DNA of 64,000 bases from Lunularia cruciata (GCA_948567375.1 OX419756.1:28844333-28908332), one strand, 5' to 3'; shown: positions 31,641-43,700, numbered from the stretch's first letter. Notes: a model not told the origin generated them from the letters alone. Numbers and translations: made by a program.

Positions 31641-33589
31641 TCAAGGGTACGCTATCATTGGGAAAATAATATACACATAGTATTGGTGCCATTTGGTATG
31701 AGTTTTCATGTTAGTGAACTCAAAGGTTTATGTTATGGTGAAACCGGTAGTTGTTTTGTGTTCTTGTAAGCGCAAGGATTTTCTCTTGTGTTAAGAGAGG
31801 GAGGAAATTGAGTGGTGGATTTTCTTTAATGTTACATAAACTTGGGGTATTTTTCTTCTCACTTAACGGTTGGAGTATTATTATGTTATTGGGGTCTCAA
31901 GGGTTTTTGGAAAGCTGCAGAGGGGTTTTGAGAAGGGGCAAGAAGTTTTTGGGGGAAGGAGAGTGGTGAATAGAAGAAGAGGAGAATTTTGTTTAGACAA
32001 AGATAAGACAGAGGAGTCTCAAAGTTTTGGGAGCAGGAAAAAGAAGCAAAGGGGAAGGACAGAGCTGGCTGTATAGAGGGGGTAGGGATTCAAAGAAGGA
32101 ACTGAGGGGTTTTTTGGGCCGGTCAGGAGGAGGGAGAAACCATCGAAGGACTGAAGGATTGGAAGGAAGAAAAAGCTTGGAGAGGAAGACTTGGACAGGG
32201 CTGCATGAAAGAGTTTTTGAAGGAATGGCTGGCTGAGGACAGGGAGGACTGAAGGGGATTTGAAGAAAACAGACAGGAGGAAAATTTTGAAGTGGGGCTA
32301 AGAGTGTTGTGGACAGGAAGAAGAGCTCAGGAGAGGAAATTTTTGAAGTAGAGCTAAGAGTGTTCTAGACAGGAAGAAAAGCTCAGGAGAGTAAATTGAA
32401 GTGGGGCTAAGAGTGTTCTGGATAGGAAGAAGAGCTCAGGAGAGTAAATTTTTGAAGTGGGGCTAAGAGTGTTCTGGACAGGAAGAAGAAGAAAGATTTC
32501 AGTGTGAAAATGTTGATAGAGTGTTGAGGGACAGAATTGGAAAGGAACTTTTGCAGGTCTGAAGGGTTGGCTGCAGCAATTGCAAAAGAAACTCTCACAA
32601 AGGTGAGAGCAGGACTGAAGTAGAAAGATTTTTGTGGAAAAATGTTGATAGAGTGTTGAGGGACAGAATTGGAAAGGAATTTTTGCAGGTCTGAAGGGTT
32701 GGCTGCAGCAATTGCAAAAGGAACTCTCACAAAGGTGAGAGCAGGACTGAAGAAGAAAGATTTTTGTGGAAAAATGTTGATAGAGTGTTGAGGGACAGAA
32801 TTGGAAAGGAATTTTTGCAAGTCTGAAGGGTTGGCTGCAGGAATTGCAAAAGGAACTCTCAAGAAGGTGAGAGCAGGACTGAGGAAGAAAGATTTCTGTG
32901 GAAAAATGTTGATAGGGTGTTGAAGGACAGAATTGAAAAGGAATTTTTGCAGGTCTGAAGGGTTGGCTGCAGGAATTGCAAAAGGAACTCTCACAAAGGT
33001 GAGAGCAGGACTGAGGAAGAAAGATTTCTCTGGGAAAATGTTGATAGAGTGATGAGGAACAGAAAGAGAGAGGTTTTCAAAATTTGCTGCTGGCCTGGTC
33101 TGTGACAAGAAATAGAGGGGAAGAAGTTTGGGTTTTGGGAGTTTGCTTTGGAGAAGAGAGAGGATTTTTTAAATTTCCTGCTGGCCTGGTTTGTGACTAG
33201 AAACAGAGGGGAAGAAGTTTAGGTTTCGGGAGTTTGCTTTGGAGAAGAGAGAGGATTTTTGAAATTTGTTGCTGGTCTGGTCAGTGATAGTAACAAAGGG
33301 GAGGAGTTTAGGTTCAAGAGTTTTGCCCTGGAGAGGAGTGACTAGTGGAGGAGAGAAGAATTTCAAAATTTTCTTGGGCTGGTTTGTGATAGGAAACAGA
33401 GGTGTGGTACCCACATTTTTTGTTTTTCTCTGTTTATTAGTGTTTAAGAGAAGAAGTAAGCACGGGAAGTTGAATTGTGGATGAAGAATGGACGGAAGTA
33501 ACTTTGGAGGACATCTAAAGAAGACGACATCAGATTCGATGATGGAGGTACTCGAAAAAAGAGTATGATGGAAAAAGTCCAAAGAGCAC
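31641..33589. repeat. Purine-rich repeat region
   Basis: From about 31,750 the plus strand becomes G/A-rich, the mirror of the preceding region. It holds a repeat of 53-56 bp (32289-32480, GAAGTGGGGCTAAGAGTGTT) and a 132-bp repeat (32511-33060). Three degenerate blocks at 33100-33330 contain GGGAGTTTGCTTTGGAGAAG. A minus-strand frame of 233 codons (33108-32407) spans the 132-bp repeats. No known domain is seen. It looks like the LTR or leader of a retroelement lying head-to-head with the pyrimidine-rich arm. Confidence 0.6.
32511..33060 (-). repeat. 132-bp tandem repeat encoding a 44-residue unit
   Basis: TGTTGATAGAGTG recurs at 32511, 32643, 32775, 32907 and 33039, exactly 132 bp apart. On the minus strand this gives a 44-residue unit with HSINIFPQKSFFFSPALTF then NPSDLQKFLSNSVPQ. 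Copies are over 90 percent alike by eye. The period is a multiple of three and the minus-strand frame stays open through all copies. Confidence 0.88.
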
Positions 33590-33800
33590 CATCCTATTGC
33601 AATGCCATATGCATCTATAGCCAACTTGATTGAACGTTTTGGGTCATACCATTTCAAGATTGGTGCATGTATTAATGCATCTTTTAATTCCTAAGAGGCC
33701 AATTTCTTGTGCAGTTCTCCACATCCACTTCTTCTCCTTGCCAATTATTGCCATTAGAGGTTGTGTGACCATCTTTGGGTTGGAAGGCGTAGAAGATACG
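33590..33800 (-). pseudogene. Family A RNase H fragment
   Basis: The minus strand reads ILKWYDPKRSIKLAIDAYGI, and further upstream GKEKKWMWRTAQE. It matches the family A copy at 1895-2050 (GKGKKWIWGTTQE, LKWYDPKCPIKMATDALG). It is probably the detached downstream part of the family A copy at 37357-40531, separated from it by the unidentified region 33801-37356. Confidence 0.72.
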
Positions 33801-34489
33801 AAGACCGTTTAACAACCTTGGTACGTGGCAAGAAAGTACATTTCAAGAAATGGCAGAGGTAGAAGAAGCATGTCTTGATAGTGACCGGGATCAACACGCA
33901 AAAGAGAGAAGGTCAAATTTGAAATTGACTGAAGAATGACTGCAATTCGGGTTAATATAAGATTGCAACTACACAAGGACAAGTTGAATATGCCAAGTTA
34001 ATTTCCAATCCCTTTGAATAGTCATCCTGCAGTAATGCGTGTCCAAAAGCCCACCGAGAGTGGAATTTTCCGCAATCCCGAGGGAGTTAGAGTGTCTCGT
34101 CCAGGAGAGTGCATCATCTTTCAGCATTGTAGAATGAGAGAGCAGATTATGGCAAAGAAGGTGGCCAATGTGCTGGTAGTGCAAAGTTTCACAATTTGAA
34201 GATTAGATGTAGTAGCTAGAATTGAAGTCTTGACTAGACTTTGTATTACTTTCTTAGCATGGAATTGGAATTTCAGTTTCCCGGGAGTGATGGCAGAAAT
34301 AGCTGCCAGTAATTGTGAGGAGGGTCCCAAGGTGGAAGGGAAGAGAGGGAATCTAGCTCGATGGACTGAGTTGGATTGGAGCTTATTATTGGGGAGAGAA
34401 GCAAGAGAGCCGACGGGGATCACCTTCTATCAGAAGTGTGATGCTGCAGAGGAGACGCCGGAAATTCACAATTCATTTGTGCTCCAAGA
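33801..34489 (+). other. Leader part of unidentified element U
   Basis: No known domain. Two short plus frames, 34014-34199 (with RVQKPTESGIFRNPEGVRVS) and 34230-34493 (with EGPKVEGKRGNLARWTELDW), may be remnants of coding sequence but are broken by stops. The composition is less biased than in the repeats to the left. Confidence 0.35.
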
Positions 34490-36490
34490 ATGACGAATGG
34501 ATACAAGGTGGAGTCCTATCGGGACCCAATTTGGAGAAGCATCATGGGGGCGATGATGGCCATGTTCAAGCCAAAATGAACTACATATGTGAACATGCAG
34601 CAAGCTATCTTCTTCCACCAAATGTTTGCAGGAGTTCCGGTGAATTGGGCAAAGTGCTTTCACCACCAAACGAGGGAAATGGTGATCAATTGGCAAACAG
34701 GTTATCTGCCGCATTATTTTGCACCGTTTGCAGCACACTTCTACTTCAGGTTGAACCTGCTGACATTAGAGGAGCGTCATCGTATGGTGTCTCATGTTCA
34801 TTCTGACTTACGACGGGAAGCGGACAAAGAAGAGCGCCAGTATATGCTACATCTACGAGCCAACGATGAGTATTTCTTGAAGACCGGACAGTGGAAGGTC
34901 AAAGAAATCACCAGTCCAAAGACGAAGAAACGCGGCAAACCCAAAGAAGCAAAGTTGCCTCCCACTCAAAGGAAGACTCAAAGGCTGGTTATGAAGAATA
35001 TGAAGATGGTGAGAGAAACATCATTAGGATCAGAGTCTGAGGAAGAAACCAAGTCGCAAGAGGAGGAATCCAAAGAAGAAGAGCTCACCTTAAAAAGTGA
35101 GGAGTCCAAAAGTGATAGCAAGGGGGAGCCAGAAGTTCAGCAATCGGTGGCGGTCAGTGAAGCTTGTCAGGCGATGGTGGTGAACAAGTCGAGACCAGAG
35201 GAGAAGGAGGAGTATCTAGCGGGGCCAAGTTCAATAGGCAAAGACAAAGAAAGTACAAAAACAATGTCTTTGAAGATACGAAGATCACGACTGTGGATGA
35301 AGGAGCCAATGAAGGAGGAGAAGACTCAAGATGAAGACGGCAATGAAGATGAAGAAAAATTTGGGGGGATATTGTATTTGACAAAAGTGGTCACACCATT
35401 GATGGAGCTACTGAAGGAGAATCGGGAAGTAATTCCCCAAGATCGTAGGAAGGGAATGAACGAGTTGAAGGTGGTAATGCATTTGTTGAGTGAAGTGAAG
35501 GGGTTACAGGAGCAACAAGTCCAAAGAAGTGAAGAAATGGAAGAACTTCGGAGGGAGGAAGTCTTGAAGAAGAAGACTTTCACAATGTTACAAGAAAGCT
35601 GCAAGATTAAAGAAAAAGAACTATAGAGGCAAGCCGGAGAATTAACGGAACAGGCAATGTGGCTGAGCAAGATGAAGGAAGAAGTGAGTGATGTGCAAAT
35701 TGAGAATGTTCATTTGAAGGCGGTGACTATCATAATGGAGCAGGAGTTGGATAGCTTGAAGAAGAGTGCAACGGAGAAGGATCAAGCCTGGTAGAGGGAG
35801 TTAGCAGCCAGGCAGGAAGAAGAGGAACAATTACGAGATCTTGTTAGAAGCGCAAAATTGTAGAGCATGCAGTATGCAAAAGAGAAGAAGATGCTTGCTG
35901 CGGAGTACGAAGACGAGCTGAAGATGTACCATGAAGAATTGAAGGTAGAGCACTCTTGAGGATATGCATTGGAATTAGTGGGAGAAGTGGCGGGGAAGTT
36001 GAGAGCAATTCTAAGCATGGAGGCTGAAGAGAGATTGGAAGAAGCCCGTCTACATGAGTCAAAGTTGCTTGTGCAAGAAACTCGGAAGAGAAAAGCCAAG
36101 GAGGTGGACATGAACACGTTGATGATTTGATTGAGAGAGCGTGTAGATCGGAAGATGTTAGAAGTAGAAAACAATGTTAGTCTTAGATTAGATTTAGTTA
36201 ATTTGGAGTTAGAGAAGATTTAGAATAGTGTGACAGCGGAGAAGAAACCCGATGTTGCAGAAGTAGGAATTCAAGTGTCATCGGACTTGTTATTGGACAC
36301 ATTAGAGAAGAGTGCGTCAAGAGATAAAGAAGTAGATGGAGTAACCCTGAGCTCAATTGTAGTTCCTAGTGTAGAAGTGATAGAATTAGTGAAGGAATTA
36401 GTAGAATTAGCTATACTCGAAGAAGGAGAAGTGATAGGAAGATCATTGGGTTTGGAAGCCGATGATGAGGTAGACATCAGATTGGGATAA
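34490..36490 (+). pseudogene. Unrecognised acidic and coiled-coil ORF of element U, degenerate
   Basis: A single frame runs from ATG at 34490 to 36490, broken by stops at about 34577, 35624, 35792, 35861, 35958, 36128 and 36221. The N-terminal third is globular (FAGVPVNWAKCFHHQTREMV, GYLPHYFAPFAAHFYF, LTLEERHRMVSHVHSDLRRE). Then comes a basic patch KTKKRGKPKEAK and a Glu/Ser/Lys-rich acidic stretch. The C-terminal half has heptad-like Leu/Glu/Lys sequence (SEVKGLQEQQVQRSEEMEEL) typical of a coiled coil. There is no zinc knuckle, protease or RT nearby. I do not recognise the family; a gag-like protein of a non-autonomous retroelement is one possibility. Confidence 0.45.
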
Positions 36491-37303
36491 GTACCAATTT
36501 TGAGATAGGAAGAGGCAGATATGAAGAGATAGATTGTCAGTTGGGATTTGCAGGTAGGAATAGATGTTAGGAAGCGGTGCATAGGTAGGGAGAATTGCCG
36601 TTTGCTTCAGTATTTAAGGGAAGCGTTCGCAATATTATGTTGTTCAGTATTCATATTTCTGAAGATAGAGATAAAGCAAAGTGTTGTTTTTAGTACTCAT
36701 TGCTTGAGCTTAATTCCAATTGTCAATTCTGTGTCTATGGTTGTGAGTGTGTGGAGAATTCTAAAGAGCAAGTCAGTGTGTCTGTGGATGTTGGATTCTG
36801 TAGCCTTGATCTTCATTTTGTGTGTTTGATCTTGAGTGAAGTGCATCGGAGCAATGCCTTGACAAGCCTGAGAAGAATTGTAGTGTTGGTAGTATTCTAC
36901 ATTAGTGAGTGCAGCACGAAGTTGATGTGAAGTAATTTTGATCGAGGAAGTTGTGCCTTTAGTGGAGGGGTGGAACACAATTCTGAGGCAAAATCGTTCT
37001 TCACAGTGAAGTGCCATCTTTAGGAGAATCTGAATCATCACAATCAAGAGTTGTTTGGACAGAATTTGCTATGTTGTGATTACGTGTGTGTGTATTCATG
37101 ACAGGTTGTCAAGATTGTGGGCTTGTTACTCTCTTCTGGGTGTAGTTTCTACCTGAGAGATTAAAGAAGAAATCAAGAAGAACTACATTGTGACTTTTGA
37201 CTTTGTATTTGACCAATTCTGAATAGTATCTCTGCAGGAACAAACTTTACCTACCCGATTACCACAAAAGTGATATTTGCCGGGTTGTCACAAGAGGAGA
37301 AGG
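36491..37303 (+). other. 3' part of element U, possible LTR
   Basis: No gene is supported. AGTATTTAAGGGAAGC near 36609 resembles a promoter TATA box in LTR U3 sequence and is followed by about 650 bp of mixed composition. Short frames on both strands lack known motifs. An LTR identity is inference only, as no second copy is recognised. Confidence 0.3.
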
Positions 37304-37356
37304 AGTTCAAGTTTTGGGAGTTCTGCCCTGGAGAGGGCAGAACTCCCAAAACCTGA
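37304..37356. repeat. Near-perfect hairpin at an element junction
   Basis: GTTTTGGGAGTTCTGCCCT then GGAG then AGGGCAGAACTCCCAAAAC; arms of about 25 bp with one mismatch (GTTCAAG against CTGAAC). The left arm resembles the purine-rich repeats near 33300 (GAGTTTTGCCCTGGAGAGG), so the right arm looks like an inverted copy of the same motif. Family A sequence starts directly to the right. Confidence 0.85.
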
Positions 37357-37363
37357 ACTCCCT

Positions 37364-38031
37364 TCAATAATAGGCAAACAGGCAATATGGGGCCTTACAA
37401 GGAGGTGTCTTCCTCGGGAGTGTCTCAATTTTATGATCTACTTGCCTTTTTGGTGGTAATCCTGAGGGTAGATCATCAGGAACGACATCTTGAAACTCAT
37501 CCACCACATCCTTCAATTTCTCAAGAATTTGTCCATCGAGTTGTGCACTCTGGACTTCTCTTATTAGACCCATGAAACATCTATTGGTCTTATAGACAAT
37601 TGCCGTCCCTATGACATATAGAGGCAGTTCTGCATGTGTGATTTTTCTTTAACCACAATGATTGATCATCGGTGGGTTCTCACTACTTTCTTCATCCAAT
37701 CTACCATAGGGTTGTAATACTCCATCCATGGCATGCCTAAGATTGCATCATAACGAGCTAACTATATCACTCGCCACTCAATTGCTTCCTAATATTCTCC
37801 TATAGAGAGTGTTACCCATCTAGGTAATGATTCAATCCTCTCTATTTGCCCATTAGGTAGCTCTACTTCTTCACTCTCATCTCTTTCAAGATCCATTCCC
37901 AATCTTATTGCAATAGAGCAAGACAAGAAATTCTCTATTGTTCCCGGATCTATTAATACTCTCACTTGATTACCTTCTAGGATTCCATTCACGAAAATCA
38001 ATTGTGAGGTTGCTCTTCGAGATCTTTGCAC
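37364..38031 (-). pseudogene. A2 protease and start of RT, broken
   Basis: 38031-37789 reads SQLIFVNGILEGNQVRVLID then FLSCSIAIRLGMDLERDESE; the protease active site DSG is changed to DPG. 37573-37364 is the pre-RT segment EVQSAQLDGQILEKLKDVVD, ending in KTPPCKAPY followed by junction-derived residues. The frames between are closed by stops near 37780-37600. Confidence 0.78.
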
Positions 38032-38096
38032 ATTAATCTTCTTCCTTCCCTTGCTTCTTTGCTTCCTTATTGAGCCAGTAAGGCCACGATGTACAT

Positions 38097-39185
38097 TTAC
38101 TGGTGATCTTTGTTTTCCAAAGTGATTTCCACCTCCTCCTCTTCAATGTGCCTCTCCATGTTGTTCAAAGATTGCCTGTACAAAGGCCAAGGACCTCTAG
38201 GGAAACGAGTGCGACAGTTGGTAGATATGTGCCCAATATGTCCACAATTGTAACAACGGCATTGTTCTCCTTGAGTTCCTTCTCCTTGTGGGACTCCATC
38301 TCTTCGTTCTTCTACCCGTCCATGCTCCTCCTGAAATGGTCGTGCTCCTCGATCTTGAAATCGAAGGTTGCCCAATTCCATTGGTACTGGTCCACCCATG
38401 TGTGGCATTTCTGCCCAATAATGTTGAGGTGGAACTACTCCTTCACCTCCACCTAATGCTCCTGCTATTCTCTATGCACAAGCAATGGCTTCAAATACCG
38501 TGCGAGGATTTTGCACCATGACTTCTTGGCGAATCCGCTCCTTCAACCCTCGTTTGAAATTGTCAAGAGCCTCTACTGGACTCATGTTGGTTATTGCAAC
38601 TTGTAGATCCAAAAATGCCTCCACATACTCTTGTATGTTGTTCTTTTGTCTCAATCCCCATAATTGGGTTTGAGCCATCTGCACAAAATCCACCGATTGG
38701 AAATTCTTCAGCAATCCTTCTTGCATTGTTATCCATGTGACCTCTCTTCTCTTTGCCAACATGGATCTTTCCCAAGCATCATACCATGTGAGGGCTTTAT
38801 CGGTCAAGTACCCACATGCAAACACACTTGCAGCATGCTTCGTGATCTTTGTTGAGAACAATCGGAAATATTGATTTGTTCTTGAGAACCAATTTTCCAC
38901 TACTCCCATTGTATGTTACTCCTTGTAAGGCTTGATATTGCAGGTCTTCTTCATCTGGAGTAGCAATGTGGCTTCATCGTTGATAGGGTTTGTAGGCACG
39001 GGTGCCTCTCCAAGTACTTTTATTGTAGGTACTGGGTTTTGAGACGGATCTTCTTCTTGCATGGCTTGATCATTCCTGAGGATCTGCACTTGACTTTGTA
39101 ATGTCTCCATAGTCATCTTAATCTCTCGAAATTCATTCAACATCCCTTGCATTCCTTGCACCAGCTCTTGCAATTGCGGATCCAT
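38097..39185 (-). pseudogene. A2 gag, nearly intact
   Basis: Starts MDPQLQELVQGMQGMLNEFR at 39185 with a short coiled coil. The capsid domain follows at 38909-38472 (ENWFSRTNQYFRLFSTKITK, ALTWYDAWERS, LDNFKRGLKERIRQEV). The zinc knuckle region is 38408-38097 (CYNCGHIGHISTNC, a full CCHC). Two stops, near 38916 and 38471, split it into three frames. Compare the damaged knuckle at 270-310 in A1. Confidence 0.82.
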
Positions 39186-39775
39186 GGTTCATGCAACACT
39201 CAATTGCTAATGTCTACTTCAATACAGAGTCAATATGATCACTCTGGAAGGCGCACAAACTATCAAAACTACCATTGGGACCTTAGAAGCTATCACTTCT
39301 TGATAATACTCCTCACCAAAATTCCTAACCACAAAATCTCTAAACATCACTTTTGGTCTCACTAGATAACGGATTTCTACTTGAGTGTTGAAAGGGAGAG
39401 AATTTGGGACATTCATATCCATATTATCATAATAGAATGTAGATTGTCAAATCCCACTCTCTGTCATATATCACCACAGGTAGAATCACTGGGTTTGGTG
39501 AGTTCATCACCCTATCCATGAATTCTGCACCAAAGTGATAAACTAGCAATACCCTCATCTGCTCATGTTGGATGTACATAACCTTGATGTGGAATGGATT
39601 CGAGAATGGAAAGCTAGGTGCGAGAAATTGTCCTCCCGGTGCATCCATCCCATCCGCTCTCTAAAGTCCTTCCTAAGTCTAGCAATTACTTTATCTTCTC
39701 CACCTCAAATTACTCACTTTTAGTAGTTTTTGCTCTTCCAAGAAGGATGATCCACTCTCTTGGACTAAAAAACTC
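39186..39775 (-). other. A2 leader between primer site and gag
   Basis: Short minus-strand frames (39422-39219 and 39648-39427) lack known motifs. The region is the untranslated leader of the family A element; nothing else is seen. Confidence 0.5.
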
Positions 39776-39787
39776 GCTCTGATACCA
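39776..39787 (-). promoter_or_regulatory. Primer binding site of A2 (tRNA-iMet)
   Basis: Minus-strand TGGTATCAGAGC, complementary to the 3' end of initiator methionine tRNA, lies one base inside the LTR. It is the classic primer site of many plant LTR elements and confirms the LTR boundary. Confidence 0.9.
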
Positions 39788-39788
39788 T

Positions 39789-40531
39789 TGTAATACTCTG
39801 AGGACAAGAGAAGAGAGAAAACATAGATTACACACTCAAACATATGATGCCCCAAAGGAGCACCTTCTCTTTATTATATAGACAAAGAGGATCTCCTTCG
39901 AGGAAGCTCCACCATAGGATTAGGCATACTGATATGCGACATGTCAGCAAGCTCCACCCTTGGATTACTTACTTGGATGGGTGACATGTCTGGTCTAGGT
40001 CCTATCTGGTTGGTCAAACAAGCTTTGACTAGAGGGAATCTTTTAGATAAATCTTCTTGTAAGAATCTCATAATCACGTGAGTAAGGTACCATTGGAAAG
40101 CTCTTGACAAGAAAAAATAGGGGGGAGGGAAGGCCAACCTTTCTTTCATTTGGGGGGGGGGAATCTGCACATTTTCAAGGCCTAATTCATCTGTTTAGGC
40201 CTCTGAAATTGCCTTCAAAGATTTTAGGCATATTTTGGTTCCTACTCTATTAGTATAAGTCCACTTTTGGTGATACCTCTTTCTAATCTGTTTAGTCCAT
40301 CATGTGTAACATTTTTCCAAATGTTACCAAGCCAATTCTCACCTTTAAATCATATGTCTTGCTATTGGTTCTAAGGTTCTGAAGTCTATTTTGGTTTCTG
40401 CTCTATTAGTAGAAATACGCTTTTGGTGATACTTCTATCTGATCTATTTTGACCATCATGTATAACATCATTCTAGATGTTACCAAACCAAATTTCACGT
40501 CTAGATCATATGGCTAGCTCTTGGTATTATA
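39789..40531 (-). repeat. 5' LTR of A2
   Basis: Plus-strand ends TGTAATACTC and GGTATTATA, 743 bp, matching the solo LTRs at 5728-6456 and 7792-8524. It includes a G run near 40151 and, in sense orientation, the TATATAATAAAG box near 39880. Confidence 0.9.
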
Positions 40532-40650
40532 GTTGAGCTTCTATAGTGTATGATGTTTACAGAAATATATGTAGTGTAACAATGTTTATATGTACTACAT
40601 TTGTAGCACTAAAGCTAGTTTTCTTGGATGCTAGAGTATTAGTCTTGGCA

Positions 40651-40718
<68 letters not shown>

Positions 40719-43700
40719 TAGTTGCTCAAAGGCTAGTTAATGGTGGCCAGATTCCTACTAATCATGTTGTTAGGCTATTGATCACACCGTTGGAGCTATA
40801 GTCAATCATACTATTTGCACCATTGGATGAGCCATTGATGGTGTTGTTAGGGTTGGAATGGTAGGTCAAGTCCAGAGGATATACCTTCAAAGTGCATCTC
40901 CAAAGAGCTAATTTCTCTAATGTTCAGCCTTCAAGTTCTTGGCTATACTGGATAGAGACCGGTAAGCTCCACCTAGAGTCTCTTAGCTAGAGGGGTGTGG
41001 CTTGAAAATGTAAACAATGCCTAATATTGGTAGTTTCTTGAGTTGAGTGATTGATTTCTGATCCAATTTGAGTGCAACTTGAATTGATTATTGTGGCACT
41101 TTAGAGTTTGTATATGAGTTTTGCTTCTAGAGTGTATGATGTTGACAACAATGTATGTTGTGTAGCAATGTATATATGCACAATATGGTGGAAGTTAAAA
41201 TACAATGGAAGATAATAGTAAGGCTAGACAGAACATCCTATACCAATCAACATTATATTACCTTTTTAATTGCAAAAAGTCAATTGGTAACTAGTTGAAG
41301 AATCTCTACTTGCACTACAACTACATCCCACTTACAACTCCATTAATTCACTCAATAGATCATCAATCTACAAAAATGTTCATAAAACATCCTTGATAAG
41401 CCACCTAAGAAGTGAGCTTTACATAAACAAGTCCCTTGATATAAGTGTACAATTATTTATATAGTGCAATAAAGAATCTATCAAGATACTCCTTTAGCTA
41501 TATTGTACAATCTATATTGATACTCCATTTCTTAATGGAATATAGAATATATCTAGACAATAATTTGTTAAGATATAACAATTTCTTTTACTATTTTTCT
41601 AAGATCTATAAAAGCACTACTCAATATAAAGATTGGTATATAGAACAAATACTCTTGTCCATATAACTAAGAATCAATAGATGGTGTAAGACTCAATACA
41701 ACTCTGTCATACAATACAACCAAACCTAAGATCCTAAGCCATCACAATCAAATAGCATCTATACTATTTGGTATGTATTTTATTTCATTTTTACATTGTA
41801 AAATTTTTGGCCTCCAAGCTTGAAGTACGCAATAGATTAGATGTAATATCAAATAAATCAATAATTTTATAAAATTCTACAATAAATACCAATATGAATA
41901 AATTTAGTGTATTGTTAAAATGACCCACACTTTTACTAATTCAACCTATCTTACTCTATTGTAGGTGAGTGATAGGTCTACTTGGAGATCTTGAAAATTT
42001 AAAGGTTATGAATAAAAGGTGAATGGCCAACGGCAAGGTCATTGTCACACACAATGGGACTTAATTGCAAACCAAGTGAGGGGAAGAAACTATTTTGGTA
42101 AATATGTCAATATTGTCAATGTTTCTACAATTTTCTCTTTTCACTTTCACCTAAATCCAATTCCAACTTATGGATGAAGATGAAGATGAATATATCCAAG
42201 GAAAAGAGACTATTCTCTTTGGGTGATTTTTTTAGACTTTGCAATTTTCTTTGTCCAAATGTCTATAGCCGATGTGTTCTATTGCACCATACACAACAAG
42301 CGTAGCTAGCTTTGTGCAAACGGCGCATATTCTTGATAGAAGTTGGTGGGTTCAATATCTATTTGAGGGTTGTCCCAATCTAGTAGTTTGGTAAGGAATA
42401 AAACCTTCTAATATAACCTCTAGTGAATTGGGTGAACTTGTCAATCTATGTTGCCCTATACTGAATCAATTCTTACATGAAACTACTATTGTTAATATTG
42501 TTCTTGTGGGGTTTAATTGTTTATTACTTGTGGTATAATCTTGGTCAAAAGCTAGCTTTTTTGATTGCCTTAACATTCATAAAGTACAATTTATCATTAC
42601 ATTCAAATCAATAAGAGCACCTTCTGGATGTATTTGTGCACTATTTGTCTATCAATTGGTATGATCTATTGTAATATGCATTGCAAACATAATCAACTAG
42701 TTCAATGCTATGTACATTTATTGCAATTGCACGTGAATCACGTATATTGAGCCGCATATTAGCAACATAAACAAACTTAGTGTGAGATTATAACTTTTAT
42801 TACAACTGTTGGGGTATTCCAGCAACATGCATAAGTCATGTTATAATTAGTGGGAACCTGAATACAATATGTCATATCTTTACAATAGCAATTGGCATAA
42901 AATCATCTTTGATGGCTTGTGTCAAAAGAAATGTGTATAAAGACATGTATATAATTGTAATTGTATGGTTTTTAGATGCAGCTCGCATGTAAGTCTAATG
43001 AAATTCTTGCAATACATTCAATATAGTTCTCAAGAGGCAGAAACCTTGTTATGTTGTTAAGCAATACATAGCATTGATGTCCTTTTGCATGAAATATGCA
43101 CCACATAGATCATGCAAAAAAAGATAGGTTTGTGGTTCACAAACTTACTTTGAGAAAAACTTGCAATAGAAGAAGAACATCAGCCACATCTAAATCCTAG
43201 ACTTACTACTGTAGTCTTTGCAGACAATACCAAAGATGAAGTAAGACTAAGCAGAGATCAAGTACAATAACACCAAATCAATTTCTTCTCAACCTAATGT
43301 CATTTTGATGTTTTGCTGGACAAAATTTGATAATCTTGGGCCCATTGCACATTCAAGCAAGACTATAATTGAGTTGTGAGAAGCTGCACATTTGGATTAG
43401 TTGTGCTTGGTTTGATGGGTCACCATGGTCAAATGGAAGAAAAATCCTACAGAAAAGTGTGACCAATTATTGACAATAGTAATTTATCTTTAAAAACAAC
43501 GTTACAAATTTGCCATTGAGGTTCATAAAGTATCTTCAGTCCGATAAAATGCTTGGAAATGCACTAGTCTACCAGGGCTAGCAACACCAAAATCGAGTTG
43601 TTCTCAACTCAATGTCATTTTGATAGAACCAGTATAGAGATAGCATTGATCCAAAATAGATACAACTGATAATTCAAGATTCCTAGTTCAAAAACAAAAT

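Larger units (their letters stand above)
37357..40531 (-). mobile_element. Family A chromovirus A2, 5' half
   Basis: On the minus strand it has the 5' LTR, tRNA-iMet primer site, gag, protease and the start of RT. It is truncated at about 37364 inside the pre-RT segment KTPPCKAPY. A piece of its RNase H lies at 33590-33800. RT core, integrase and 3' LTR are absent here. It is the best-preserved gag of family A in the window. Confidence 0.88.

Noticed and set aside
34014-34199. tRNA or other RNA gene in the U leader
   Set aside because: No cloverleaf or box motifs could be drawn from the sequence, here or elsewhere in the window.
35154-36174. Minus-strand frames opposite the U ORF
   Set aside because: Shadows of the Glu/Lys-rich plus-strand coding, giving Ser/Phe/Leu-rich nonsense.
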